Below, one piece after another: positions 16,724 to 24,616 of a stretch of 64,000 nucleotides of DNA (within the stretch, counting starts at the first letter, position 1; each line of letters opens with the position of its first letter). Source of the DNA: Acidaminobacter sp. (GTDB lineage Bacteria; Bacillota; Clostridia; Peptostreptococcales; Acidaminobacteraceae). The notes beneath the pieces are model-generated. The model saw only the letters and a program-made list of their open reading frames with translations, was not told the origin of the DNA and made no database searches. A program made the translations under genes and the position numbers. The DNA lies in contig NZ_JAOTSB010000008.1 of the NCBI RefSeq assembly GCF_030247605.1, forward strand, positions 1-64,000, read 5' to 3'.

Positions 16724-17296
16724 ATGACGCTCATAAGAAGCAAAATATATAAAAATCTGTTTTGGGTGGTGAGCCACGTGAATGCGATCTGGACTGTGTT
16801 TCCCGTCTTGTTAATCCGTTACGCGCTGCCAAACTTATTTGACAAAGACGCTCTCAAAAGGCTCGCGCATTTTCCACCGCTCATTGGAAAAGAGAAATGG
16901 GCTTTTTGGGTCTATCAGCTCACTAACGCCGCTATGGTTTTGCAGTTATACTTTTTTGAAATTAAGTTCAACACGACTTGTTCAGTTGTTGGCGCTGTCA
17001 TTTACCTTTTGGGTTTGATAGGCTACGTCATTTCGGTCGGCCAATTTTCAAGACCTTCGAGGCGCGGCATAATCACCGGTGGTCTTTATAAGTGGTCTCG
17101 AAATCCCATGTATATAACTTATTTCATTATTTTTGTTGGATGCGTCATCTTGACGGGCTCATTTTCGCTTTTAATGCTGCTCGTCGCTTTTCAGATTTCA
17201 GTCCACTGGCTGATTCTGGCTGAGGAGCGCTGGTGTCTCGAAACTTTTGGATCCAGATATCAGGACTACATGGATCAAGTTGGGCGGTATTATTAA
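16724..17296 (+). CDS. isoprenylcysteine carboxyl methyltransferase family membrane protein
   Basis: 190-residue integral membrane methyltransferase of the ICMT/phospholipid methyltransferase superfamily. About four to five hydrophobic helices are present. The C-terminal signature GGLYKWSRNPMYITYFIIF (about residues 122-140) and the later EERWCLETFGSRYQDYMDQV are the SAM-binding parts of the family. The start has a weak G-rich ribosome site. Protein prenylation is not expected in bacteria, so a lipid or small-molecule substrate is more likely. It overlaps no gene, and DUF1801 follows 34 bases on. Confidence 0.85.
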   Translation: MTLIRSKIYKNLFWVVSHVNAIWTVFPVLLIRYALPNLFDKDALKRLAHFPPLIGKEKWAFWVYQLTNAAMVLQLYFFEIKFNTTCSVVGAVIYLLGLIGYVISVGQFSRPSRRGIITGGLYKWSRNPMYITYFIIFVGCVILTGSFSLLMLLVAFQISVHWLILAEERWCLETFGSRYQDYMDQVGRYY

Positions 17297-17330
17297 GGTT
17301 ATTTGCGGCGTGATGAAGAGGAGGCTAAAA

Positions 17331-17729
17331 ATGACAGGGCAATCCAGTATAATAGACGACTATATCTCTCAATGTGAACCGGCGCTTCAGGACCGGCTTC
17401 GCGAGATTCGCAGGGTTATTCAGGAGGCGGCGCCTGATGCTGCGGAGGCCTTCAGCTACCAGATGCCAACCTTTGTATTTCATGGCAATCTGGTGCATTT
17501 TGCCGCCTTTAAAAATCATATTGGTTTTTATCCCGCGCCAAGCGGTATCGAGGCTTTTAAGGATGAAATCTCTGTCTATAAATGGGCGAAGGGCTCAGTT
17601 CAGTTTCCCCTGGATCAGCCCATTCCCTTCGATTTGATCCGCAGGATTGTGCTGTTTCGGGTTGAGGAGAATCAGAGGCTTGCTGAAGAGAAAAAGGCCA
17701 GGAAGAAATCAGCCGCAAAAAAACCATAG
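17331..17729 (+). CDS. DUF1801 family protein (YdhG/Fra-like)
   Basis: 132-residue protein of the DUF1801 fold. Family features: the helical start IDDYISQCEPALQDRLREIR, then EAFSYQMPTF, KNHIGFYPAPSGIEAF and GSVQFPLDQPIP. Some members are described as iron chaperones (Fra) but most are uncharacterised. The tail is Lys-rich (EEKKARKKSAAKK). GAGGAGGC lies 5 bases before ATG 17331; longer in-frame starts overlap the upstream gene and lack a site. Confidence 0.88.
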   Translation: MTGQSSIIDDYISQCEPALQDRLREIRRVIQEAAPDAAEAFSYQMPTFVFHGNLVHFAAFKNHIGFYPAPSGIEAFKDEISVYKWAKGSVQFPLDQPIPFDLIRRIVLFRVEENQRLAEEKKARKKSAAKKP

Positions 17730-17773
17730 AGTCAACACCTTGACTAAAATCCGCACTTAGGAGCTGCTGAACC

Positions 17774-18088
17774 ATGACACCATTTACGGAGCGCACCATT
17801 GAAATCATAAAAAACATTCCGGCGGGCAAAGTGGCGACTTATGGCCTGATTGCGCTTAGGGCAGGAAATCCCCGGGCTGCCCGTCAAGTAGCCCGCATTC
17901 TCCATTCCATGAGCAGCAGTCAGGGTTTGCCTTGGCACAGGGTCGTCAATGCGCAGGGGAAGATTGCACTCAGTGCCCCTGAGGCGTTTATAACGCAAAA
18001 ACGATTGCTCGAAGCAGAAGGTGTGGAAGTGGACGCTGCAGGTCAAGTGGATTTGGATGTGTTCTTCTGGAATGAGCAGACCTATTAA
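17774..18088 (+). CDS. alkyltransferase-like (ATL) protein, MGMT family
   Basis: 104-residue homologue of the DNA-binding domain of O6-alkylguanine-DNA alkyltransferase. The helix-turn-helix RQVARILHSM and the active-site segment GLPWHRVVNAQG are visible. Trp54 replaces the acceptor Cys of the PCHRV motif, so it cannot take an alkyl group. ATL proteins of this kind bind O6-alkylguanine and hand the lesion to nucleotide excision repair. The short length (no N-terminal domain) fits. It follows DUF1801 by 44 bases. Confidence 0.92.
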   Translation: MTPFTERTIEIIKNIPAGKVATYGLIALRAGNPRAARQVARILHSMSSSQGLPWHRVVNAQGKIALSAPEAFITQKRLLEAEGVEVDAAGQVDLDVFFWNEQTY

Positions 18089-18126
18089 ATTAAGTGAATG
18101 TACGAGAGATGCTGGTGGTTGAAGTG

Positions 18127-18216
18127 ACCATCGGCATATTTTTTTGAATTGGAAGGCGGGGGTGATAGTCATAGGCCAAAGCAGGCCCAAGCCTATTGAG
18201 GCCTGCTTCCAACTTC
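18127..18216. repeat. ACCATCGGCA motif followed by a palindromic repeat
   Basis: ACCATCGGCA at 18127-18136 is followed by a palindromic element with arms TTGGAAG (18149-18155) and CTTCCAA (18206-18212). Inside are CATAGGCC, AAAGCAGGCC and GGCCTGCTT. It is the 3' end of the ATL transcript and could act as its terminator. Confidence 0.55.
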
Positions 18217-18273
18217 CTCAAAATTACTTGTTTTGCCGGATTGACGCCAGCTTTTTTAAATGTTACATTTTAT

Positions 18274-18296
18274 AATAGTTACTAAACATAACTATT
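18274..18296. promoter_or_regulatory. MarR-type operator over a -10 element
   Basis: AATAGTTA (18274-18281) and TAACTATT (18289-18296) form a perfect 8-base inverted repeat with a 7-base spacer. It overlaps TATAAT at 18271-18276 and lies 32 bases before the MarR gene, as expected for autorepression. Confidence 0.7.
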
Positions 18297-18327
18297 AAAC
18301 AGAATAATAACGGAATGGAGGCTGAGG

Positions 18328-18765
18328 ATGGATCGGAGAATTCTGATTGAATCTATAATGACTTTGGTGCCGGTGCTTCACAAGAAATTTTCGAAGGATC
18401 TGGGCAGCTGCGAGATTACGAGGCAACAGATGGAACTTCTGTTTTTTGTCAGCACGGAGGGCGAGAAGCCCATGTCTTATTATGGCTCGAAGCTGATGAT
18501 TTCAAAACCCAACCTGACGGTTATGGCGGACAAGCTGATCGAAGAAGGCTATATTGAGCGGATTTTGTCGCCAACCGACCGCCGTGTGGTGCTGCTGAAG
18601 ATGACCGAAAAGGGTGAAGCGTTTTTTGATGACCAGCGAAAAAAGGTGACGGAGCTGATGCTCGAAAGACTGGAAGACTATAATGATCTGGAAATTGAAA
18701 GACTGAATGAATTATTTAGTGAAATCAAGTCGATCTTCATGAAAAATGAAGTATCTGACGTTTAA
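18328..18765 (+). CDS. MarR family transcriptional regulator
   Basis: 145-residue winged-helix regulator. The recognition-helix region is MSYYGSKLMISKPNLTVMAD (about residues 50-69), followed by the wing with DRRVVLLKMTEKG, the classical MarR DxR motif. Ribosome site GGAGGC precedes the ATG. It is the first gene of an efflux operon: the adaptor follows 13 bases downstream and the RND pump after that. A perfect inverted repeat covers its promoter. It probably represses the operon until a hydrophobic or toxic ligand binds. Confidence 0.93.
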   Translation: MDRRILIESIMTLVPVLHKKFSKDLGSCEITRQQMELLFFVSTEGEKPMSYYGSKLMISKPNLTVMADKLIEEGYIERILSPTDRRVVLLKMTEKGEAFFDDQRKKVTELMLERLEDYNDLEIERLNELFSEIKSIFMKNEVSDV

Positions 18766-18778
18766 TGGAGGGTGCCCT

Positions 18779-20014
18779 TTGAAAAAAATTTTTAGCGCAC
18801 TTATGATAGTGACCCTGGGCCTGACTTTGCTGACAGGGTGCAGCGACAATACCAACACCGCTGAAACCCCGGAGGTCCAAGCTGTGGCAGTCAGCGTCAC
18901 TGAGATTCAGAAGACCAGCATTGAAAACTTGCGGACGGTTGTGGGCAAGACCCAGCCGGTTCAGGAGGTCAGCGTCTTTGCCAAAATGCCGGGCACTGTG
19001 ACTCAGGTCAATGCCGAGGTCGGACAAGTGGTCAGCAAAGGTGACCTGCTTTTCTCTGTCGAAGATGAGGATATCCGCCTTCAGGTTCAGCAGGCCCAGG
19101 CGGGGCTCAACTCTGCCCGCGCGAATCTGGCCCGCTCCAGCGGCGGATCTGTGGAACTGCAGCTCGTCCAGCTGAAGTCCAGCCTGCTTCAGGCTGAGCT
19201 CATGTTCAAGGATGCTCAGACCGCTCTGGACAGCGCCAAGATTTTGTATGACGCAGGCGCCGTTTCAAAATTTGAGCTGGACTCAGCACAGACCCGCTTC
19301 ACGACTGCCCAGGCGCAGTATGAAACCGCGAAGAAGGCCGTCGAGCTGACGGAGTCGACGATCAATAAAGAAAATGCTGCCATCGCCAGCGCTCAGGTTC
19401 AGCAGGCCCAGGCGTCTTATGATCTGGCTAAAAACCAGCTTGAGAACGCCCGCGTCACAGCGCCTATCAGCGGCATTGTTTCAGTGAGAAATGCCACCAA
19501 AGGCGAACTTATTTCCGGCGCTGTGCCAGCGTTTACCCTGGTTGACCTCTCGACGGTGGTCGTGGAAATCAGCGTCATGCAGGAACTGGTAAATACGGTG
19601 ACTATGGGTGAAACCGTTGAACTGGAGATTGAATCCGCCGGTTCGGGATCTTATAACGGTAAGGTGACGGCCATCAGCCCAAGCGCCGACCCGCGTACCC
19701 AGGCCTACCTGATTAAAATCGAAGTCCCTAATGCCGACGGCATGATCAAGGGCGGCATGCTCGCCACGGTCAACCTGACTACTGATGCACGCGCCGAAGC
19801 CTTGGTTGTCCCTATGGACGCCGTCCTGGACGACAACGGCAAGAGCATTGTCTTTGTGGTCGAAGGCGACGCAGCAGTCCGCAGGGAAGTGACCACCGGC
19901 CTTTCCAACGGAGAATTCGTGGAAGTTTCCGGCGAGATCAGCGAAGGCGAAAAAGTCATCATCAAGGGTCAGAACTATCTTCAGGACAAATCTAAAATCA
20001 CCGTGGTGGACTAA
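18779..20014 (+). CDS. efflux RND transporter periplasmic adaptor subunit (lipoprotein)
   Basis: 411-residue membrane-fusion protein. It starts at TTG 18779, 7 bases after GGAGGG; the in-frame ATG at 18746 lies inside the MarR gene. A lipoprotein signal ends with the lipobox LLTGC (Cys about residue 20). The lipoyl half-domains flank a long alpha-hairpin of Ala/Gln-rich coiled coil (about residues 95-210). The beta-barrel and membrane-proximal domains follow (NATKGELISGAVPAF, PMDAVLDDNGKSIVFVVEG). It couples the RND pump to the outside; in a one-membrane cell it would stand on the outer face of the membrane. Confidence 0.93.
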   Translation: MKKIFSALMIVTLGLTLLTGCSDNTNTAETPEVQAVAVSVTEIQKTSIENLRTVVGKTQPVQEVSVFAKMPGTVTQVNAEVGQVVSKGDLLFSVEDEDIRLQVQQAQAGLNSARANLARSSGGSVELQLVQLKSSLLQAELMFKDAQTALDSAKILYDAGAVSKFELDSAQTRFTTAQAQYETAKKAVELTESTINKENAAIASAQVQQAQASYDLAKNQLENARVTAPISGIVSVRNATKGELISGAVPAFTLVDLSTVVVEISVMQELVNTVTMGETVELEIESAGSGSYNGKVTAISPSADPRTQAYLIKIEVPNADGMIKGGMLATVNLTTDARAEALVVPMDAVLDDNGKSIVFVVEGDAAVRREVTTGLSNGEFVEVSGEISEGEKVIIKGQNYLQDKSKITVVD

Positions 20015-20031
20015 GCGGAGGGGGAAGACTT

Positions 20032-23000
20032 ATGAATATTTCTGAACTCTCCATAAAGCGCCCGGTCACCGTCATCATGATGATGCTGATCATTGTGGTC
20101 CTGGGCGTCGTGTCGTTTATGCGGGTACCAATCGACCTCATGCCTAGCCTTGAAGTGCCTATGGCCATTGTTGTGACGAGCTATGAGGGCGCCGGTCCCC
20201 AGGAAGTGGAGAACTTCGTCACGCGCAATATTGAAAACGCCCTGGGCTCTGTCAACAATATGAAGAGTATCCAGTCCCAGACCTCGGAGGGCAATTCCGT
20301 GGTCATTGTGGAGTTTAACGATGGCACCGACATGGACTTCGCCACCCTGCAGATGCGGGAAAAAATTGACCTGATCCGGGGCTTTCTGCCGGAGGGCACC
20401 AATGACCCCATGGTTCTGAAGCTGGATCCCAACATGCTGCCGGTTGTTCAGATAGGTGTGTTCTCTTCCACGCAGGACGACATTGAGCTTAAGCAATATG
20501 TCGAAGACGTGGTAAAAATGCGCCTGGAGCGCCTGGACGGCGTGGGTTCTGTCAACGTCACCGGCGGCGTCGAACGTGAAATTCAAGTGGAGCTGGATCC
20601 GGACAAGCTCACGGGCTATGGGATCAGCTTCAATCAAATCGTGTCCGTGCTGCAGTCGGAGAACATCAATCTTCCGGGCGGCAGTGTGGAATATGGCAGC
20701 AAGAATCTCATTGTAAAGAGCATGGGCGAGTTTTCGTCCGTTTCAGAGATCATGGAGATGCCGATAGCGCTGCCATCGGGCGGCGTCGTTTATCTTTATG
20801 ACCTGGCGGAAGTCAACGATGGGCTGAAGAACCAGGCCACCCTCACCCGAATGAATCAGGAGAACAGCGTCGGCGTCTCGATCCAGAAGCAGACGACGGC
20901 AAACACGGTCGCAGTGGTCAACCTGGTCAAGGAAGAGATCGCGCAGATCAAAAAGGACAACCCGGAGGTCGACATTCAGCTGGTCTTTGACCAGGGGCAG
21001 TTTGTCGAGCTGGCCATCAGCAACGTGTCGACGAACGCGGTCATGGGTGGGCTGCTCGCTGTCCTGATCCTGTTCATTTTCTTGAGAAACCTCAGAACGA
21101 CTCTGATCATAGGCATCGCCATCCCCGTGTCGATCATTACGACGTTCATTTTGATGTATCTGGCGGACACGACCCTCAACCTGATTTCCATGGGTGGCCT
21201 GGCGCTGGGGGTCGGCATGATGGTCGACAACTCTATAGTCGTTCTTGAGAATATTTTCAGGCACCGGCAGCAGGGCGAGGGGCGGTTCCATGCAGCCATC
21301 AAGGGTGCCAAAGAGGTTGGCGGTGCTATTACAGCCTCGACGCTGACGACAGTAGTCGTCTTCCTGCCAATCATCTTTACGGAGGGCATGGCAGCCCAAA
21401 TCTTTAAGGAAATGGCGCTGACAGTGACATTTTCACTGCTGGCTTCACTGGCAGTGGCTTTGACAGTCGTGCCAATGCTCAGCTCAAAAATGCTGGCCAT
21501 GGCCAAAACAGACAAACCTAAGAAGACTTTCCTGGATGCGGTCTTTGATGGCTGGGGCAGATTCTTCGACAGAGTGGATGCCTATTATCAGCGCGTCCTG
21601 GTGGGGGCGCTGAAGCGTCGAAAGCTGACGGTGCTGATTGCCCTTGTCATTCTGGTGACTTCTGTATTTGCTGTCCCGTTGATTGGCGTTGAATTTATTC
21701 CTGCAACGGATCAGGGCCAGTTCACGGTCAGCATTGAGCTGCCTCAGGGTACACAGCTTGAGGAGACAAATCTGGTCGCTTCTCAGGTGGAAAGTCTGCT
21801 GGCGGAAACACCGGAGGTTGAGAAGGTGTTTACGACTATAGGCGGGGGCGACAGCATGATGATGTCCACCTCGACCGATTCCCACGTCGCATCGATCAGC
21901 GCGACTCTGGTCTCAAAGGGGGACAGGCGGCTGAGCACTGCTGAGGTCGTCGAGGCGATCAGAAATCAGGTTAAGCTGATCCCGGGCGCCAAAATTGACG
22001 TCACCGAGGTCACTATGATGATGGGTGGCGGCGCTTCCGGCATGGGCGGCGACGCGATTTCCGTCGAGATTTCCGGTTTTGATTTTGAACAACTGGGGCA
22101 GATTGCTGCGGAGGTTGAGGAAAAGATACAGCGCGTGGAAGGAACCAGACAGATCAGTTCGAGTATTGCCGATGGTCGCCCCGAAGCCCAAATCTTCGTT
22201 AACAAGGAAAAGGCGTCACAGTACGGCATCACCAATATCCAGGTGGCCTCTGCCATACGGAGCGCGCTCCAGGGACAAGTAGCGACACGCTATAGAGTGG
22301 AGGGCGACGAGATCGACGTCCGTGTTCAGCTGCCTGAGGACCAGTCTTCAACTTTTGAACATCTACAGGATTTGAAATTTACAGCACCGACCGGTTCAGT
22401 CATGAGACTGGGTGATCTGATTGACATACAGATTGATGAAGGCCCGGTCAGCATAGCCCGTAAAAATCAGGTGCGCTACGTGACAGTGAGCTCAGAACTC
22501 TTTGACCGGGATGTCGGGAGCGCGACGGATGAGCTGCAAATCTATTTAGACGAGCTCGTCCTGCCTGAAGGCTATGATTTGACTATTGGCGGACAGTACC
22601 AGCAGATCGTGGACGCGTTTTCATCTTTGGTGCTGGCGCTGATTCTGTCGCTGCTTTTGATTTACATGGTCATGGCGGCGCAGTTTGAATCCCTGATTCA
22701 GCCGTTTATCATCATGTTTTCGGTGCCGCTGGCATTTTCGGGGGCGGCAATTGGACTCGCGCTCACAGGCAGGACCTTTAATGTACCTGCGTTCATTGGC
22801 ATTATTATGTTGTCGGGTATAGTCGTCAACAATGCGATTATCTTGATCGACTACATCAATATGCTGAGGCACAACGGTCATGAGAGAAATGAGGCAATTA
22901 TCAAAGCCGGTCCAACCCGTCTCAGGCCAATCCTGATGACGACGCTGACCACGGTTCTGGCCATGATTCCTATGTCGCTTGGATTAGGCGAAGGCGGCGA

Positions 23001-23151
23001 GATGCAGGCGCCTCTGGCGACGGTCATCATCTTTGGTCTGTCGCTGTCAACCATGCTGACTTTGCTGGTCGTTCCGGTGACCTATACGTTGTTTGATGAT
23101 TTGGCTGTGAAGCTCAAGGATAAGTTCAAGAAGAAAGAATTGAGCCACTAA
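20032..23151 (+). CDS. efflux RND transporter permease (HAE1/AcrB-like)
   Basis: 1039-residue proton-driven pump of the RND superfamily, standard length. The N-terminal SIKRPVTVIMMMLIIVVLGV helix, the large extracytoplasmic loop, and the TM4 segment GGLALGVGMMVDNSIVVLEN (with the coupling Asp) are present. TM10-11 hold GIIMLSGIVVNNAIILIDYI. Twelve hydrophobic helices fall in the expected two sets of six. It belongs with Bacillota pumps such as SwrC/YerP. It follows the adaptor by 17 bases with GGAGGG upstream. Substrates cannot be read from sequence; the MarR-type gene suggests small toxic organics. Confidence 0.95.
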   Translation: MNISELSIKRPVTVIMMMLIIVVLGVVSFMRVPIDLMPSLEVPMAIVVTSYEGAGPQEVENFVTRNIENALGSVNNMKSIQSQTSEGNSVVIVEFNDGTDMDFATLQMREKIDLIRGFLPEGTNDPMVLKLDPNMLPVVQIGVFSSTQDDIELKQYVEDVVKMRLERLDGVGSVNVTGGVEREIQVELDPDKLTGYGISFNQIVSVLQSENINLPGGSVEYGSKNLIVKSMGEFSSVSEIMEMPIALPSGGVVYLYDLAEVNDGLKNQATLTRMNQENSVGVSIQKQTTANTVAVVNLVKEEIAQIKKDNPEVDIQLVFDQGQFVELAISNVSTNAVMGGLLAVLILFIFLRNLRTTLIIGIAIPVSIITTFILMYLADTTLNLISMGGLALGVGMMVDNSIVVLENIFRHRQQGEGRFHAAIKGAKEVGGAITASTLTTVVVFLPIIFTEGMAAQIFKEMALTVTFSLLASLAVALTVVPMLSSKMLAMAKTDKPKKTFLDAVFDGWGRFFDRVDAYYQRVLVGALKRRKLTVLIALVILVTSVFAVPLIGVEFIPATDQGQFTVSIELPQGTQLEETNLVASQVESLLAETPEVEKVFTTIGGGDSMMMSTSTDSHVASISATLVSKGDRRLSTAEVVEAIRNQVKLIPGAKIDVTEVTMMMGGGASGMGGDAISVEISGFDFEQLGQIAAEVEEKIQRVEGTRQISSSIADGRPEAQIFVNKEKASQYGITNIQVASAIRSALQGQVATRYRVEGDEIDVRVQLPEDQSSTFEHLQDLKFTAPTGSVMRLGDLIDIQIDEGPVSIARKNQVRYVTVSSELFDRDVGSATDELQIYLDELVLPEGYDLTIGGQYQQIVDAFSSLVLALILSLLLIYMVMAAQFESLIQPFIIMFSVPLAFSGAAIGLALTGRTFNVPAFIGIIMLSGIVVNNAIILIDYINMLRHNGHERNEAIIKAGPTRLRPILMTTLTTVLAMIPMSLGLGEGGEMQAPLATVIIFGLSLSTMLTLLVVPVTYTLFDDLAVKLKDKFKKKELSH

Positions 23152-23154
23152 AAA

Positions 23155-23198
23155 AAGATCAAGCAGATGCCCTTGGGCGTTTGCTTGATCTTTTTTTT
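23155..23198 (+). terminator. intrinsic terminator of the RND operon
   Basis: AAGATCAAGC pairs with GCTTGATCTT around a 16-base loop, with T8 after it and an A-run before it. Confidence 0.9.
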
Positions 23199-23202
23199 GA
23201 AT

Positions 23203-23249
23203 GAGGGTGGGCAATAGACCAAAGGCCGCTGACACCCGCTTCCAAGTTG
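23203..23249. repeat. palindromic repeat, half-type copy
   Basis: GGTGGGCAATAGACCAAAGG leads to CCGCTGACACCCGCTTCCAAG. It shares the (CAATAGRCCAAAGGC)(CGCTGACACC) core with copies at 7.4 and 24.5 kb. It sits between the RND terminator and the OhrR stop. Confidence 0.55.
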
Positions 23250-23274
23250 TTTATAAGAGTTCAATGCATTAAAT

Positions 23275-23712
23275 TCACTTTTTTAATGCGCCAATCAGAC
23301 GATGCAGATCGACGAGCAGGTTGCCGGTGGATTCCAGATCTGATGGCAAGGCGCAGATCATCTGCTTGGGTACCTCCAGCGCTGGGTTTTTGAGCTGCTT
23401 GCCTTTTGCGGTCAGCCAGATGTAGACCTGGCGCTCGTCCAGTGGGCTGCGGCGGCGGGAAAGGAGACCATCGGCCTCCATTTTTTTAAGAAGGGGGGTT
23501 AATGTGCCGGTGTCCAGGGAAAGGCGCTCGCCCAGTTCTTTGATGGTGATTTGGTCTTTCTCCCAGAGGACGAGCATGACAATGTAGCCCGTATAGGTCA
23601 GACCAAGGGGATCCAGCAGGGGTTTGTATAGGCGGATGATTTCCTTGGAAGCGACGTAGAGCGCGAAACAGAGCTGATTGTCGAGTTTTAACAGATCATC
23701 AGTGGTTGTCAT
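23275..23712 (-). CDS. ohrR: organic hydroperoxide-sensing regulator OhrR (MarR family)
   Basis: 145-residue MarR-family redox sensor. LDNQLCFALY places the peroxidatic Cys at residue 15, exactly as in known OhrR proteins, and the partner Tyr residues follow (LYKPLLDPLGLTYTGY). DTGTLTPLLKKME is the DNA-recognition helix. A second Cys at residue 120 is 105 residues from the first, the same spacing as in the two-Cys Xanthomonas OhrR, so a disulphide mechanism is possible. It is divergent from a glutathione peroxidase, with OhrR-box palindromes between, and so probably represses that gene. Confidence 0.92.
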   Translation of the reverse strand: MTTTDDLLKLDNQLCFALYVASKEIIRLYKPLLDPLGLTYTGYIVMLVLWEKDQITIKELGERLSLDTGTLTPLLKKMEADGLLSRRRSPLDERQVYIWLTAKGKQLKNPALEVPKQMICALPSDLESTGNLLVDLHRLIGALKK

Positions 23713-23743
23713 AGTAGTATGACCTCCCGTCGATTTATCAATT

Positions 23744-23760
23744 ATACAATTGAATTGTAT
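23744..23760. promoter_or_regulatory. OhrR-box operator 1
   Basis: ATACAATTGAATTGTAT, a 17-base perfect palindrome around one central base, 32 bases upstream of the ohrR start. It is nearly the TACAATTAAATTGTA box bound by OhrR in Bacillus. Confidence 0.85.
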
Positions 23761-23790
23761 GAAATATTTTTTAAAAAGTCAACAAAAGGG

Positions 23791-23829
23791 TTGACGACAA
23801 CAAATATATTGCGTACAATACAATTGTAT
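23791..23829 (+). promoter_or_regulatory. glutathione peroxidase promoter with OhrR-box operator 2
   Basis: TTGACG (23791-23796), 17-base spacer, TACAAT (23814-23819). The palindrome ATACAATTGTAT (23818-23829) overlaps the -10 element and the expected transcription start. Confidence 0.8.
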
Positions 23830-23900
23830 CAAATACAAATGAATTGCTCCTCAAAACGACCGAAGTTAACACACAATATAATGAATGGATGGTGCTTACT

Positions 23901-24458
23901 ATGTCAGTACATGAATTTGTTGTCAAAGATGCAGAGAATAAGGATGTTTTACTTAAAGACTATGAAGGCAAGGTGCTTCTGATCGTCAATACTGCCACGG
24001 CTTGCGGACTTACACCGCAGTATGACGGACTTCAGTCCCTTTATGAGAAATATGCGGACAGTGGCTTTGAAATTCTGGACTTCCCGTCCAATCAGTTCCT
24101 AAATCAAGCGCCGGGAACGAATGAAGAGATCGTCAGCTTCTGCCAGCTCAATTTTGGCACAACTTTTAAAACTTTTGGCAAAATCGATGTCAATGGCGAG
24201 AATGCGGATCCGCTTTATAAGTACTTGAAGGCTCAGAAACCATCGGATGCAGAGAATAAAGAGAGCGAAGGCTTCCTGGGTAAACTGAAATCCATCAACC
24301 AGATGGTTTTAGGCAACAGCATCAAGTGGAACTTCACGAAATTCCTGGTGAATCAGGACGGACACGTGGTCAAGCGTTATTCCCCTACTGTGAAGCCGGA
24401 AGAGATTGAAGGGGACATTGAGGCGCTGCTGCAATACAGTGAAGAAGCAGCGGTGTAA
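23901..24458 (+). CDS. glutathione peroxidase family protein (Cys-type)
   Basis: 185-residue thioredoxin-fold peroxidase, probably thioredoxin-dependent rather than glutathione-dependent. NTATACGLTPQYDG puts the catalytic Cys at residue 35, in place of selenocysteine. The active-site Gln lies in FLNQAPGTNEE and the Trp/Asn pair in IKWNFTKFLV. An insertion of charged residues (QKPSDAENKESEGFLG) matches the form in bacterial members. ATG 23901 is chosen by homology; the ribosome site is weak. OhrR-type operators overlap its promoter, so organic peroxides should induce it. Confidence 0.92.
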   Translation: MSVHEFVVKDAENKDVLLKDYEGKVLLIVNTATACGLTPQYDGLQSLYEKYADSGFEILDFPSNQFLNQAPGTNEEIVSFCQLNFGTTFKTFGKIDVNGENADPLYKYLKAQKPSDAENKESEGFLGKLKSINQMVLGNSIKWNFTKFLVNQDGHVVKRYSPTVKPEEIEGDIEALLQYSEEAAV

Positions 24459-24482
24459 GTGGTCGCAGTTAGAAAGCGGAAG

Positions 24483-24561
24483 GAAACTGGGGGTTGATAG
24501 GCTTAAGCCGCTGACACCGAGTTTCTTTTGGAAAGAAACTGGGTGTCAGACACCCAGTTTC
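24483..24561. repeat. two adjacent palindromic repeats
   Basis: Unit 1 (24483-24525) has arms GAAACTGGGGGTTGATAGGC and GCCGCTGACACCGAGTTTC around TTAA. Unit 2 (24535-24561) is GAAACTGGGTGTCA/GACACCCAGTTTC. The two types of unit, long and short, are seen side by side here and define the family. Confidence 0.75.
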
Positions 24562-24571
24562 ATTTGATATG

Positions 24572-24613
24572 AAAGAAGTGAGGTCATCGGGAGCGATGAT
24601 CTCACTTCTTTTC
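24572..24613. terminator. bidirectional terminator between converging genes
   Basis: AAAGAAGTGAGGTCATC pairs with GATGATCTCACTTCTTT around GGGAGC, with T/A runs on both ends. It serves the peroxidase gene and, on the other strand, the stalk-domain gene. Confidence 0.8.
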
Positions 24614-24616
24614 GTC

